A DNA stretch of 64,000 nt. Origin: Dastarcus helophoroides (taxonomy: Eukaryota > Arthropoda > Insecta > Coleoptera > Bothrideridae). Location: contig CM053327.1 in the NCBI GenBank assembly GCA_028583605.1, positions 5,889,316 to 5,953,315 on the forward strand, written 5' to 3'. Shown piece by piece: positions 23,029-34,659 of the stretch. Position numbers and translations under genes: made by a program. The notes under the pieces were generated by a model, which worked only from the letters and a program-made list of their open reading frames with translations, was not told where the DNA came from and ran no database searches. The stretch's first letter is position 1. Every line of letters starts with the position of its first letter.

Positions 23029-24267
23029 CTAAGGGTGGTTTAATAAAACCTTAGAAAAAGAAAGAAATACAGTGGGTAATTTTTTTTATAGTTCAACATA
23101 ATTTCCTTTCAGCTCTTAACATTGTTTAAACGTTATTTCAATTTTTTCTGCAGTCCGAAAAATAAGGATCTCGCAAGTTCTTCAAAATATTCATTCGTTT
23201 CGGCTCTCGTTGGCAATAGACCGCCATCTGCCAAGCCATTCTTTTTTAAATTCGAAAATAGAAAAAGTCATTTGAGGCCAAATCTGGTGAATACGGTGGA
23301 TGTTGCAACAATTCGATTTTTTTGAATTCTATAATTTTGCCTATTGAAACAGCATAGGTGTACACCGCGCATTGTCCTGATGCAAGAAGATATTTTCATT
23401 TTCAAATGTAGTCATTTCCTCGCTCAACCGATGCAATAACGACGCATAATATGCCCTGTCATTGTTTTTCCTTTTTTTCCTTTTAGCAAGTAATTGTTGA
23501 AGATGATGCCGTGTGTATCCCAAAACATCGTGGCCATCGCCTTGCCGGCCGATGTCACCGTTTCCGCGTTCTTCGGAGACCGTTTACCCTTAAAAATCCA
23601 CTGTTTTGACTGTCTCTTTGTTTCTCGAGGGTAGTAATGAATCCAGGTTTCATCCAAAGTTATGTATCGACTAAGAAATTGGGCAGGATTAAAGAGGCAG
23701 GATTGAAAGAGCGCCAAAACAACCTCAAAGTCAATCATACAATTGTGCTTATTCCCTTTTGTAAGCACACACGGCACTCATCTAGCGAAAATTTTTTTCA
23801 CAGACAATTTTTTACGCAAAATTGAAATGACTGTATCTTGCAATACGCATGACGTCTCAACTATTTTGCACACTTATATGTCGCTCACTTAGAATCATAT
23901 CATGGATTTTGTCAATCGTTTTGGGAGTAGTCACTACCACTGGGAGTCCCAAAAGATGTTAATCTTTTGTGTATAGACGCCCAAGTTTAAATTCATTCAC
24001 CCAATTGTAAACAATTGCAAACACAGGAGCAGGTGTGCCATGAACTGCATCCAACTCATTTCTTTAGCGTTAAACCTTTCAAATACAAATGTCATAGCTC
24101 GAAAATTGTTGACTTCAATCGGCAATAGAAATGGAATTACATAATGAATAGAGCTGAAACTTTGGTAACTTTCCAATTAATGTTGCTGCTTACTAAAAAA
24201 TAAATCTTTATCGACACTAGAAGTGCCATCTCTTAGATTTGCTAAGAATTTTTTGAACGACTCTTGT
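23029..24267 (-). mobile_element. mariner element, full length but inactive
   Basis: About 1.24 kb, the normal size of a mariner. The ends are degenerate inverted repeats: AGGGTGGTTTAATAAAACC near 23031 and, inverted from 24267, AAGAGTCGTTCAAAAAATTC. TA is present at or next to both ends. It encodes the relic transposase listed separately on the minus strand. Confidence 0.75.
23150..24180 (-). pseudogene. mariner transposase (DD34D type), frameshifted
   Basis: Cut-and-paste transposase relic. From the N-terminus: NELDAVHGTPAPVFAIVYNW and VNEFK (about 24000-24060) from the helix-turn-helix region, then TTPKTIDKIHDMILSERH (about 23900). The first Asp lies in RYITLDETWIHYY (about 23650), the second in LHQDNARC (about 23370), and the third in HPPYSPDLASNDFFYF (about 23290), so all three catalytic residues can still be seen. 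AGKAMATMFWDTHGII between them is typical mariner. Several stops and frame changes break the frame, including one near 23470 at the YYASLLHRLSEEM block. Nearest in type are insect mariners of the Mos1/cecropia kind. Confidence 0.85.
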
Positions 24268-24444
24268 ACCCCAAATTAGACTAATTATAAACATTTACTC
24301 AATTTGGTTTTAAGTAGATAGTCAGTCTGTAACCCTTCAGATGTGTGAAATGTGGGGGACCTATGTGTCATAAATTTTAAGAGAAAATAGAGAAAAATGC
24401 ATATGACACAAATACAATATTAAACATTTTTCCAGTTGACGCTG

Positions 24445-24606
24445 AAAATTTGTATTAAAATGAAAACTTAAGACCATTTCAGGCTTCTACTAACTCCAAA
24501 CTGCTTTGACGTCATCAAACTCGTCGAAAAATTGTATTCAAATAAAAATTTAAAACCATTTCAGGCTGCTACTAACTCCAAACTGCTTTGACGTCGCCAA
24601 ATAAAA
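24445..24606. repeat. Tandem duplication, 82-bp unit
   Basis: CCATTTCAGGCTKCTACTAA and CCAAACTGCTTTGACGTC occur twice, 82 bases apart (24474 and 24556). The copies are nearly identical, so the duplication looks recent. No gene is affected. Confidence 0.85.
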
Positions 24607-24839
24607 CCTCAGCTGCGCCACTCGGGAATCTGGAGGAACAAATATTGTTTACGTTGTGTCTGACAAAAAAGGTAATCAGGTAATATCTCCAGCTTCAAAA
24701 CTTCGAGAAGTCGTTAAATGATCTGTTTCTTCGCATGAAAATCGATCGACAGCAATAATGAATTCGGAAAACGCCTAGTATTTTAAACATATATAAGTCC
24801 AAGTATTATAAATGGCTAATACTTAAGAGATAATTACTT

Positions 24840-26940
24840 ATTATGTTTCTTTTAAAAAAATAAAAATTTTATGCTCGAATTTGGAATTTAAAAAAAACGT
24901 AACGAATTTGGAAAAAAAATCCCGAAATGTTTCTCTCAATTTTGCTCAAAATTTCTAGGAAAAGGACATTATTTTATTAACAAATTTGAGTTTTTCTGGA
25001 AATTTTGACTTTTTTCTGAAAATTCCTAATTTACTAATAATTTATCCTCAGATTTTTCTAAAATTTACTTTAACCTCCAAATTTAGGCTTTCTAGAAAGA
25101 ATTAAGATTTATGAAATATTTCTTAGTTTTTCGCTAGGATATTTTGTTTTTTCTTTCTAAATTTTGACAAATACTAAGAATTGGAGTAAAAAGAGAAAAA
25201 TCAGTTTTAGGTTCGAAATTCTATTCAAGTCAAAAATTTTTAAATTCTTGTAAAAAAAAATCGTGATCTTTTCAATTCGACCTTAATTCAAATATTTCAA
25301 ATTGTTTTTTCTTCTAGAAATGTTGATTTTTTTAACGAAACTTATCTTTCTCTCCACATTTATATTTTAATTAAGGAATCTTGCCTTTTAAAAAATTTTG
25401 GATCCTTGACCGAAATCGCAAGAAAGAAATTGAAATTTCATAGACTTCGATTTCCTTTCTCATTAGTTTCCATTTAATTCAACCAAATTTTTTTGAATTT
25501 TTTCAAGATTCCAAATTTAAATTTAAAACTTCGGCAATATATTTTTTTACAGAGATATTTAACCATTTTCTTAAAACATTTATTTAATTTTAAGTTAATA
25601 AGTTTAAATTATCAAAAAAGAGGATTTTGCACTTTTTATGTAATTTCCCTGCTATTTTCTTCGAAATGCAGAACCTTTTCTTAATCTGCCGCTTCAAACA
25701 AAACAATTTTTATTTTTCTTTTGACTGTTGTTTTAATTCCTAGTTTAGACATCCTGTTTTCACATTTTATACAACTTTCGACGATCTACGTTTTCGGGAA
25801 TTTTGAATTTTCGAAACAGTTTCGAATTTTGAATTTTAAATTTCGAGTAAAAAAATTGAATATTTAGATTTAAAATTGAATTTTCTCTATTCAGGTAAAA
25901 ATAAACTTGAGATTTTGACAATTATGGACACCTAAAATTTTGAATTTTTTATTTCAAAATTGTGATTTCGTAAATTTAGTTTTAATTTTAAAATTCTGAC
26001 TTTTTTAGACATCTTGAATGTTTTCTTTTAAATTTTGACTTTTCTTACAAAATTTGATCTCTTTCAATAAATTACCGATTGTTTCTAAATTTGTACAGCT
26101 TTTTCACAATCTACACTCGTCTTCAAGAAACCATCATATATGGAATAACACAATTATTAATTAAATAGCAATCCATGAAGAAAAAATAATCCAAATTTAT
26201 TTCTGATAAAGATGTAGTCCATCTTTAGACCATCTCGTGTTGCTTAAACAAGATGAAACTTTTTTTAATAACTTAGACCTTTTCCAAAATTTTAATTTGA
26301 ATTTAAAAATTTCGACTATGAATTTAAAATTTTAAGTGTAATCACAGAACGAAATTTCTATAAAAAGGTCCTATTTAAAAAGAAAACTGTAACTCCGTAT
26401 AATTTAAAGTACAAGTTTTAAGAAACAACTAAGTTTCTAGAACTTCAAAAAAAAAAATTGTACAAAAAAATGTCTCAAATAATTTTAATTTCAATGATTT
26501 ACTTTAGGCTTTAATGTCGAAATTGCAATTACAATCCAAAACGACGTAATTTTCAGTTGACTTAAACTTGGAACATAATCTAAAAATTTCAAATTTTAAC
26601 ACTAACCACCAACAAGAATCCTAAATTTGAACGAAAACTTTTTAGAAAAAAATCAAAATTTCGAGTTTACAAGTCGAAATTTCCTGTTTAAAGTTAATAT
26701 TTCAAGTTTAAGGACAATATTTTAAAAATAAAGTGAGCAGTTTTAAGAAAAAGTCTGTTTTGGAAATAACTGCAAATATTTTTTTTAAAATAAATTGTTT
26801 GCAAAATTTTCGATTTTTTTTTCTTTGCTCTTCGACGATAACAATTGAAATATCTACCTGACAAAAAAAATGTCTAAAAAAGTGGTATGCCTTGGATAAA
26901 TGGTTTTTTATCACTAAAAGCTTAAGACAAAAACCACTGC
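24840..26940. repeat. AT-rich degenerate filler, T-rich then A-rich
   Basis: No gene. Short words around AAATTTTGA / TTTCGAAA recur without exact period. The plus strand is pyrimidine-rich (TTTTGACTTTTTTC-like) to about 26100, then purine-rich (GAAAATTTTAAG-like) from about 26240. The composition matches the interior of the 3.4-kb hAT-like family, but I could not find both ends here. Confidence 0.5.
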
Positions 26941-26949
26941 TGGAAACAT

Positions 26950-27395
26950 ACAGCAAGAAGAATTAAGTTATTATTGTGATTTACCTAAAACTATTATAGG
27001 AAAATTTTAAAATTTTGCATTGCACACTTAGTCTACACTCGTCTTCGAGTTTATAGTCAAGGTTATTAAGACTGACGCATTCATTCAAATTTATAATTAT
27101 TGTCAGTTGGGCTTTGCAATAAATTTTAATGTTATATTCAAACAGTTGCATATTCAGTCGTTTTAAACATTGAAAACGTTAAACTAGTCGCTATTTAAGT
27201 ATTATACTTGTTGAGGAGATTGTTTGCTTGAGCAAAACGATTTGTGCAGCAATGAACTCCAATATACTGGCTTTAATACGAGAAAATAATTAGTACATTA
27301 TTTTACAAGTAAGTAATTATAACATGAATAAAATTTGAAGTTTGGTAAACTTATTCCCCTATACACTGCTAACCTTTTTTTAATAAGAACGAAAC
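26950..27395. other. No recognised gene
   Basis: AT-rich spacer; nothing was identified. Confidence 0.5.
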
Positions 27396-27399
27396 ATCA

Positions 27400-27520
27400 A
27401 TATTGTAGTAGAATTAAAAATGCGTGATCGGTAACTGGGAATCGAACCCAGGACTCCCACGCGAAAGGCAAACTTCTCAACCACAGAGCCACCACTAGCA
27501 CCACTTTCAACTCTACTTAT
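27400..27520 (-). repeat. tRNA-derived SINE (copy 1)
   Basis: On the minus strand, a Pol III box-A-like stretch (TGGCTCTGTGGTTGAGAAG, 27491-27473) is followed by an exact box B, GGTTCGATTCC (27448-27438). A tail TTTTTAATTCTACTAC follows. The layout is that of a tRNA head fused to a short body. The same tail follows copies 2 and 4, so this is a repeat family and not a tRNA gene. Confidence 0.6.
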
Positions 27521-27649
27521 GTACTTCACGTATATACTCTATTCTCGATACCTCCTACAATATCTAACTTTTTTTACTTTTTTCTATTTTTGTTATTACA
27601 TTTCTAAAGTGAAAACTTCTTTAGGCGCGTTGAACGATTTTAGATAGGG

Positions 27650-27800
27650 AGAATTTGCCTTACCAACCTGCCCTTATGTTAACTGTACTATGTAACTCTG
27701 AGTATAACGTGTAATAGAATTAAAAATTATGTTGCCGACAGAGGGGTTTGAACCCGTGACTTATCAGACCTATGAAACTGGCGCAGTAATCATTACAAAA
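27650..27800 (-). repeat. tRNA-derived SINE (copy 2)
   Basis: The minus strand contains GGTCTGATAAGTCACGGGTT and box B GGTTCAAACCC (27754-27744), then TCGGCAACATAATTTTTAAT and TCTATTACACGTT. It aligns closely with copy 4 at 38.2 kb over about 80 bases. It lies in the same orientation as copy 1, about 0.3 kb away. Confidence 0.65.
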
Positions 27801-28459
27801 TGTAATGATTAATGGACAAATTAAATTCCTAAAAATAATTAAAAATTCAAAAAGGAATTCAATTCCTTTTTAAAATTTCATTACAATGACGAATATTATT
27901 CCCACCATTTTTGCTTTGGACACCTTAAACAGGAATAAATTTGTAGAATTAGCTATGCTATACCCGGCTATACCATTTTGCATTATGATAAAAGAATATC
28001 CATGATTTTGCGCTAATCGAAGTCTAGTATCAGCACTTCACTACTCGGAAACGTCCAGAAATACAGCGTTGAATTCAGTAGGGTTTGCGAAAATACTTCA
28101 CAGATCCGAACTAATAAATAAAACCTTAATGTTCAAATAAATGCTGTTGACCGTGTACATGACTTAATTATTATGAAGGTCTTCCATTTCTAATTAATGA
28201 GTTTGAGACGTCTAGTAAAAAAAAATATAACACATTGAATTTTTATCAGCTGTGTGTTTATTTTTTATAATTTTTTACGGACTACTATATTGTTGTTAGT
28301 TGATAGTTACGGTGTTGAAAATCACGTAATGGTAAATGGTAAAACATGAGAGCAACAATTATCCTTCTGCCAATATCAGGCTCCCCCGAAAACAGAGGCA
28401 AAGGAGGCAAATGCGCTCAAGGCCCTCATGAGGGCCCAGTGAGCTGCTGCCACTTTGCG

Positions 28460-29110
28460 AATTCCTAAAATGTTGAAGCATTTTTTTCTTGGAATTTAAT
28501 GTTAAAAATCAGGTTTTTTCAGCGTTTCTCTCCTAACATTCCATTTTTCAATTTTAAACTCGAAAATTCTTCTAATTCCGGCTTTTTCGAAACTTTTCAG
28601 CTTAAACTTAAAAAATTCTTTAAATTCGCAGTTTAAAATGACAGGTCCTTCAAACTTTTTGGCGAAAAAGAAAATTTTTCAAAAATCCAAATTTATAAAG
28701 ATTTTAAGATTCAAAACAATTTAAGGTTTTAAAAAAATCTAATTTTTTAAATAAGTCGAAATTTTGAAAACATTTTGGAATTCTTCGGATATCAAATATT
28801 CGACGAAAAGTCGAATCTTGAAATTTTTATGAAGTTAGATTTTTGAAAAATTTTATTTTTGCTAAAAAGTTTGAAGAATTTTTAATAGAAGTGAATATTT
28901 TCAAAAAAGTATACATTTTCAAAGAAAGTAGAAATATTCAAATGATCGACATTTTGAAAAAAATTAGAGAAAAGACGAAGTTTTAAAAAAAGGGATAAAA
29001 ATGTTCAAAAATGTCGAAATTTTGAACTCGGACTTCTAAAAAAGTCGAAATTAAAAAATCTAAATTTCGAAAACAAGTCGAAATTTTCAAAAAAGAGTTG
29101 ATTTTTTGTA
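28460..29110. repeat. AT-rich degenerate filler block
   Basis: T-rich on the plus strand to about 28620, then A-rich with GTCGAAATTTTGAAAA-like words to 29110. No gene. A small G+C island just upstream (28380-28450) contains the palindrome GGCCCTCATGAGGGCC. Confidence 0.5.
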
Positions 29111-29519
29111 TTTTTTTGTATTTGTTAAAACGAACATTATGAATTCCTTTTCTGTAGGCTATTATTTAGCCTCTTCCTGTGATATAAATCACAACATTTA
29201 TGGCACTAAATTGACATTACATTGTGTATATGTCCTTAAGTTGATAGTTTATTTTTTATTACTAAATAAAAAATGAATTTTGCACATTATATGTTATCGT
29301 TTATATTGAAAAATTTATTAGTAAATGAAAATGTAATTGCTTTGTAATTAATTCCTTTTTCTAAGTAATGGGTAACGGAATTAATTTTTAACCAATGGTA
29401 AGGTGATTCGAAGTAATTTTATTCTTTTTGCTGAAAAAGTAATGGGTAATGCAATGATTTCTTTTTAAAAGTAATTTGCCCCATCAATTTGGGGAGGAAT
29501 GTCTAAACTAACTATGTTA

Positions 29520-30560
29520 ACTTTTATCTTTGAATTTAAAATTTTCAGTCAATTAATTCTTAAATGTCGACATTAAACTCGAATATTTTTGGAAGCAGGT
29601 CAAAAATTTGATCTTAAACATGAACATGAAATGTCTACTCCTTTTTTTCAAAACGTTTTAAGCCGTAATATTTGGGTGTAAGCTCGAAAGAATTTTTATT
29701 CTATAATTTCGACTTTAATATTAATGTTAAAATGTTTCAACAATTATACCGACATTTCTTATAACATGTCCAATGTTAGAATCTAAGCTTGACATTTTTA
29801 CTAATTTCTCACAATTTTGAATTTAAAAGTTGAAGAAAATTTTTATTTCAAAATTGAAATATTACGAGGAAAGTAGTAAATTTCATTCGGAAATTTTGAA
29901 ACAAAATAAAAATTTTATTATTAACTTAAAATGTCTTAAATGTGTTTCCAAAATGTTATCTTTAAATCAAACTTTTTAGTATGATTGCAATTATTGTAAT
30001 GATTTTAAGCTTATACTCAAAATTTTGAGAAAAGTTGAATTTAGGAAAAAAAATTTAATATTTCTAGGTTTTTCGACCATAGTTTGAAAAACTTAAGAAT
30101 TTCAAATCTACATCTGTAACCTTGTTAAATATTCGAAGTTTAATAAAACACTGAAACCTTAAAAAGCTACCTAAGTTTTGACTAGAAATTTCAAGAAAAG
30201 AAAAAAAAAACTTCGACCTACCACAAATTTCAGAAACACAGATTTTTTATTTGGGTTATTTAAAAAAGATAGATTTAGAGTGAAATTTAAAAAAAAGATA
30301 AAAACTTTCAAGTTTAAATTAAAGTTTTTAAAAAAAATCGAACTTTTAAAAAAAAGAAAGACTTGCTTAATGCATTAAAACCGTATTCTTTAGATAAGTT
30401 GAGACTTTAAGGTAAAATTTTTGAAAAAAAGGAAACGTTTTATACGTGAAATTAGGTGATATGCAATTTCCTAAAAAGTCGTAAATTAACAGTGAACATC
30501 TTGATTTCAAAATTTTAAAGTCAAAATTTTGTTTTTGATTCAGAAGAAAATATTGAAGCA
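29520..30560. repeat. AT-rich degenerate filler block
   Basis: Again pyrimidine-rich first and purine-rich later. The Lys/Phe-rich open frame at 30178-30378 is a product of this composition and not a gene. Confidence 0.5.
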
Positions 30561-30569
30561 ATAAATTTT

Positions 30570-30732
30570 AACAATAAATACAACCAAGTAAACTATGAAA
30601 ATTCCACCATGCTTCGATATAATCTTTAATTTTCCGGACCTCGTCGAAGCTGTAAAGCTAAATGGTCTGGACAATTTAAGATTGTCGATAAATTGTGCAA
30701 TTTTCATAGTTTAATCCATCGTATTTATTGTT
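30570..30732. repeat. Palindromic Penelope-type terminal fragment
   Basis: Outer arms of about 35 bp are inverted repeats (AACAATAAATAC ... GTATTTATTGTT, with ACTATGAAAATT on the inner side). The inner sequence shares AAAATTCCACCATGCTTCGA and CCGGACCT with the terminal region of the Penelope copy at 52.7 kb. No coding sequence is present. The assignment to Penelope is by this partial similarity. Confidence 0.45.
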
Positions 30733-31281
30733 AGTGTTTATAGAATTAGAGTTTATTCAAAACTATCCAGATATAATTGATTTTATTGAGAAAATTCATC
30801 ATTTTACTAACGCCCATGGGGTGGAATTTTTTATAAAAATTAACACTCCCCTTTTATTTGTTTGCTAGTTGTTACAAACGACGAAAAGAGCGCAATAAAA
30901 TAGTCTTATGAAACAAACTATTAAACTGTATGAACAATTAAAACAAAAACAAATGTCAACAATTTGTTAATAATAATAATAATAATAATGTACTTTATTT
31001 AGCATCAGTACTACATGGAAATACTAAAACAATAATAATAAAAATAAAAAGGATAAGAACTAATAAAGACTACTATTTACTTAAAAATTTGCTTCAATAT
31101 CTTTCTGAAGTGATTAAAATTTTCACAATTTTTTATTTGCAGACAGTTTGTTAAACTCAATCAAATCTCCGTATAGGACAGAGTGAGTGGTATAACATCG
31201 ATCTAATAATATAAAATCTGTACAGTTTATAGTATTATAATTAAGTACATCGCTAAAAACTTTTAATTTATCACAGATATA

Positions 31282-33799
31282 TTATGGTAACAGGTTTTGT
31301 TTCATTTTAAATATAAACAGATTTACATCAAACATAACTCTCTGTTTAACAGACAACATATTTAGACCACTCAACATCGATTTAATCGGAGTATATCGAT
31401 TACATTTTAAAATCAGTCTCATTGCTCTGTTTTGGATTTTTTCCAGCTGGCCTATTTTAAATTGTGGCAAATTAAGCAATAAAATTGATCAGTACTGTAG
31501 ATGTGGAAGTGCAATGGTGTTGTAAAGCAACAACTTTGTATGCATCGACAGGTTCCTGCCTTTTCTAGTTATAAATCCAACTTTTTTAGAGTATTTTCTC
31601 ACAACATAACCCGCATGGGCACAAAACTTCAAGTTGGAATCCTTAATTGTAACCAAATATTTGATTTCTTTATCATAATGAATATTTTCTCGATTTACAG
31701 TAATTAGTATGTTTTTAATATTAACAGAACTTATTATTGACTTCTTACCGAATAAGAAAAATTTAGATTTACCTACATTTAGACTTAGTTTATTATCACA
31801 GAGCCAACTAAATAAATTATTCAGATCCTTGTTCAAATCTACTTGCATTTGATGGAGGTTTTTTCCTACTATATAGAGCTTTGTGTCGTCTACAAACAAA
31901 ATAAGTTAACACTTATAAATGACGTTTACCATATCATTGGTGTACAATAAGAATAATAGTGGACCCAAAACGGTTCCTCGCGGTACACTGTATAGTTTCA
32001 GACACAGAATTTTTATACCTTACACGTTGGATTCTATTACATAAGTAAGATTTAAACCACTTTAAGGCATTATGCCTTACTCCTAAATGTTCTAATTTTG
32101 TATTGCTACTGCCTGTATTGACTGTATTGTCTGCCTACTGTTTCAAAGGCTCTTTTAAAATTTAACAATACAGCTAAAACAAAATTAACACAATCTATAG
32201 CCCTAATAAAATCGTCACAGATACCGACAACAACTTACGACAACGACTTACATGAATAGTCTTCACGAAAACCTTATTGATTGGGAACAATGATGTTATT
32301 ATTAACTCAATAGTTAAGTAACTCTTCTTTTGCACATAATTCCAATAGTTTTTCATATAGGGGACCGTGTTGATTGGCCGGAACTAGCTATGACACTTAG
32401 TATTTTGTACCTTGGGGACAGGAATAACCATTGACAGTTTCCACGAATCTTGGCAGAGACCTCTCGTGAGATGAATTTATTATGTCCAATATACGATCCC
32501 CAACAGCATAGGAGATATCACCAAGAACTTGTTTCGATATGCCTCTTTCACCACCTCCCACATTTTTTAGACTTTTTAGTATTTTTTTCATTTTCGCCAT
32601 GGATATTGTTTCAAAATTAGAAAACACGTTGTTAGATATGTGGGTCCTGGCAATATTGGGTATGACTTTAGCTGTTTGTGATATATTTTGGATAATACTC
32701 TCGATGCTTTCAACGAAGTATCTGTTAAATTTCTGTGCTATGTTTTTTTCCTAGTAAAAGGGTCCTTAGGTTTCTTTAGAATTCTTTCATATTATTTTTG
32801 TTTAAGTCTATTGTTTCAGTGAAATAGGTTTCCTTCTCCATTCATATTTTATTAACGATGTTATTTCTTTTGGCCTTATATTCATTCCATGTGTCTTCGC
32901 ATTTATCTATGTATAATCGCCCTCTTATATGATACATCCCTTTCCTGCATCAATTCCCTAATCTCTGAAGTAATCCATTTTTTATTCATGTATTTTTGCT
33001 TTTGGACATTATTGACTCTATAGCACATACTGTCTAAGATGTTCCTGATATCTGCGACAAACGTATTCACATCAGAGATGCTATTGTTCCAATTAATGTC
33101 CTTTAGCTCTTGTTGTATGTTATCACGATATATAATTTTTAAATTATCTTTGATATTTTATGATATCAGTAGTTTGTTCTTTTTGTCAATTTAGAGCAAT
33201 TGACATAATGAAATGGTCACTAATTTTAGGTTTTACATGTACTTTATATTAAAAATGTTTGTCATTAGTTACTATATAATCAATCTCCTCGAAACTATTC
33301 CGGTAGGTATTTTCACTATTTGGGTCATTCCATTAGTGTATATGTCATTGATTATTCTGTTTCCATAAAGGGTGTGTTTAAGCAAATCAAAATTAAAGTC
33401 TTCCACTATAATATTAATACCATTAAATTCACTTACTTGATCCAGATATTCATTAAAAAATTTTACAAATCTAGCATCATTTCTTTGGGGTGGATAGTAC
33501 AGTACAGACAACAAGTACTTAACACCATGTGTAGACAATGCCAGAGGCAACAACCATACATAATTATCAACACGCTCTACAGATTTAACTATATATCTAA
33601 CATCACATCTATTTAAAGCTATAACTCCTCCAGTTCAGCTGTTATTACTTGTAGATTGTTCCAATCTATACCCATCTATGTTCAGTTTGCCTAGCTGAAT
33701 TTCAGATGATACGTGTGTCTCACTCAGAAACACGATCTCAGGCTTCCAATCATGAATTAGTAAGGCTATATTATCCTTGTTGCTGGATAACATTAGCAT
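31282..33799 (-). pseudogene. LINE ORF2: endonuclease and reverse transcriptase, broken
   Basis: From ATG 33799: an APE-type endonuclease with WKPEIVFLSETHVSSE (catalytic Glu in LSET) and later VLYYPPQRNDARF and IIVEDFNFDLLKH (33500-33380). There GGDFN has become VEDFN. Reverse transcriptase follows: KALKSLKN-like MKKILKSLKNVGGGERG (about 32590), LGVRHNALKWFKSYLCNR (about 32060), the catalytic box FVDDTKLY (31898; usually YADD), then WLCDNKLSLNVGKSKFF. The thumb region includes QLEKIQNRAMRLIL, and the frame ends at 31282. There are frameshifts and stops near 32400, 32150 and 31930. The clade call (Jockey-like) rests on layout and tail. Confidence 0.8.
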
Positions 33800-33827
33800 T
33801 TAATTGCTATGTTGTGTACTTACTCCT

Positions 33828-34418
33828 TTAAATCCCATCAGTTTTCTTATATGATTCACATTTATTTATATCACATGTAACATGGCCAACATCTAGACTG
33901 AGACCATACTTTTGATTGGACCCAATACAATTTACACATTTAATAATAATAACATTACACTCTTTAATATCATGATTGTCAGTACATTTAGCACATAACT
34001 TATTTTCTTTGCAATCCTTAAGCAGATGATAACGACAACATCTAAAACACCTTCAGATACCATAATCATTAAAAACCATACACCTGTTCCAACCAATATT
34101 CATTCTCTCCTTGTCAATAATTATTTCATATATAATTGCATCAACTTCTAGCACCATTGAAAACTGGCCATTTACAATTTTAGTTTTTCGCCTTATTTTA
34201 ATTTTGCTATCTCTGCCTTTCTCTAGGTTGTTTTAAATTTGAATTTTTGACACAATCTCATTATTTGTGAGGTCATATTCGGATTTATTTATGCCAACCA
34301 CATTTATTCGATGTTCTAAGACTTTTAGAACATCTATACTATACGTATCACCCATTTCCTTTTGAATCTGAGCCTGAATGCTTATCAAATCATTCCTTCT
34401 GTTGTTTTGTTTAGGCAC
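33828..34418 (-). pseudogene. LINE ORF1 (gag-like, CCHC knuckles), partial
   Basis: The C-terminal half of an RNA-binding ORF1 protein. It starts inside the frame near MPKQNNRRNDLISIQ. Zinc-knuckle cysteines occur in CRYHLLKDC and CAKCTDNHDIKEC (about 34050-33960), followed by KCVNCIG. The frame ends at 33828, 29 bases before the ORF2 start. An in-frame stop follows SKIQI (about 34233) and another lies near 34060, so it is not functional. Confidence 0.7.
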
Positions 34419-34529
34419 TTTTTTTCTGTAGAAGTGTTGATCGATTTTTGATAGGAAGAAAACTTATGGTTTGGTGTGACCATCACGCCAATTTGTGTAA
34501 TCAGTATGCCTTAATACTCTAATGTTAAC

Positions 34530-34650
34530 AATTCTATGTAACTATTAGTAATACGTTAATATAATTAAAATATGCTTGATCGGCATCGAGGCTCGAACTC
34601 GATATTTATCAGATGACCAACTGTACCATACTGTGTGAGTTGACAAATAT
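34530..34650 (-). repeat. tRNA-derived SINE (copy 3)
   Basis: The minus strand reads GGTACAGTTGGTCATCTGAT, then a box-B-like GAGTTCGAGCCTC, then GCCGATCAAGCATATTTTAA. The arrangement matches copies 1 and 2, with a more diverged head. Confidence 0.5.
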
Positions 34651-34659
34651 TTTTGACTG

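Larger units (their letters stand above)
30968..34430 (-). mobile_element. Jockey-type LINE, 5'-truncated
   Basis: A non-LTR retrotransposon in minus orientation. It has the order ORF1 (zinc knuckles), ORF2 (endonuclease then reverse transcriptase), an AATAAA (complement of 30994-30999) and a 3' tail of TTA/TAA repeats (30968-30989). It ends upstream inside ORF1, so it is 5'-truncated, as is usual for LINEs. Both frames are broken. No target duplication was found. Confidence 0.8.

Noticed and set aside
27430..27500. Possible tRNA gene, minus strand
   Set aside because: Boxes A and B are good, but no cloverleaf with a clear acceptor stem was found and the tail is shared with other copies, so it is called a SINE.
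30178..30378. 66-codon Lys/Phe-rich open frame
   Set aside because: Product of the AAATTTTGA-type filler; composition only.
33320..33616. 98-codon plus-strand frame
   Set aside because: Shadow of the LINE endonuclease region on the minus strand.
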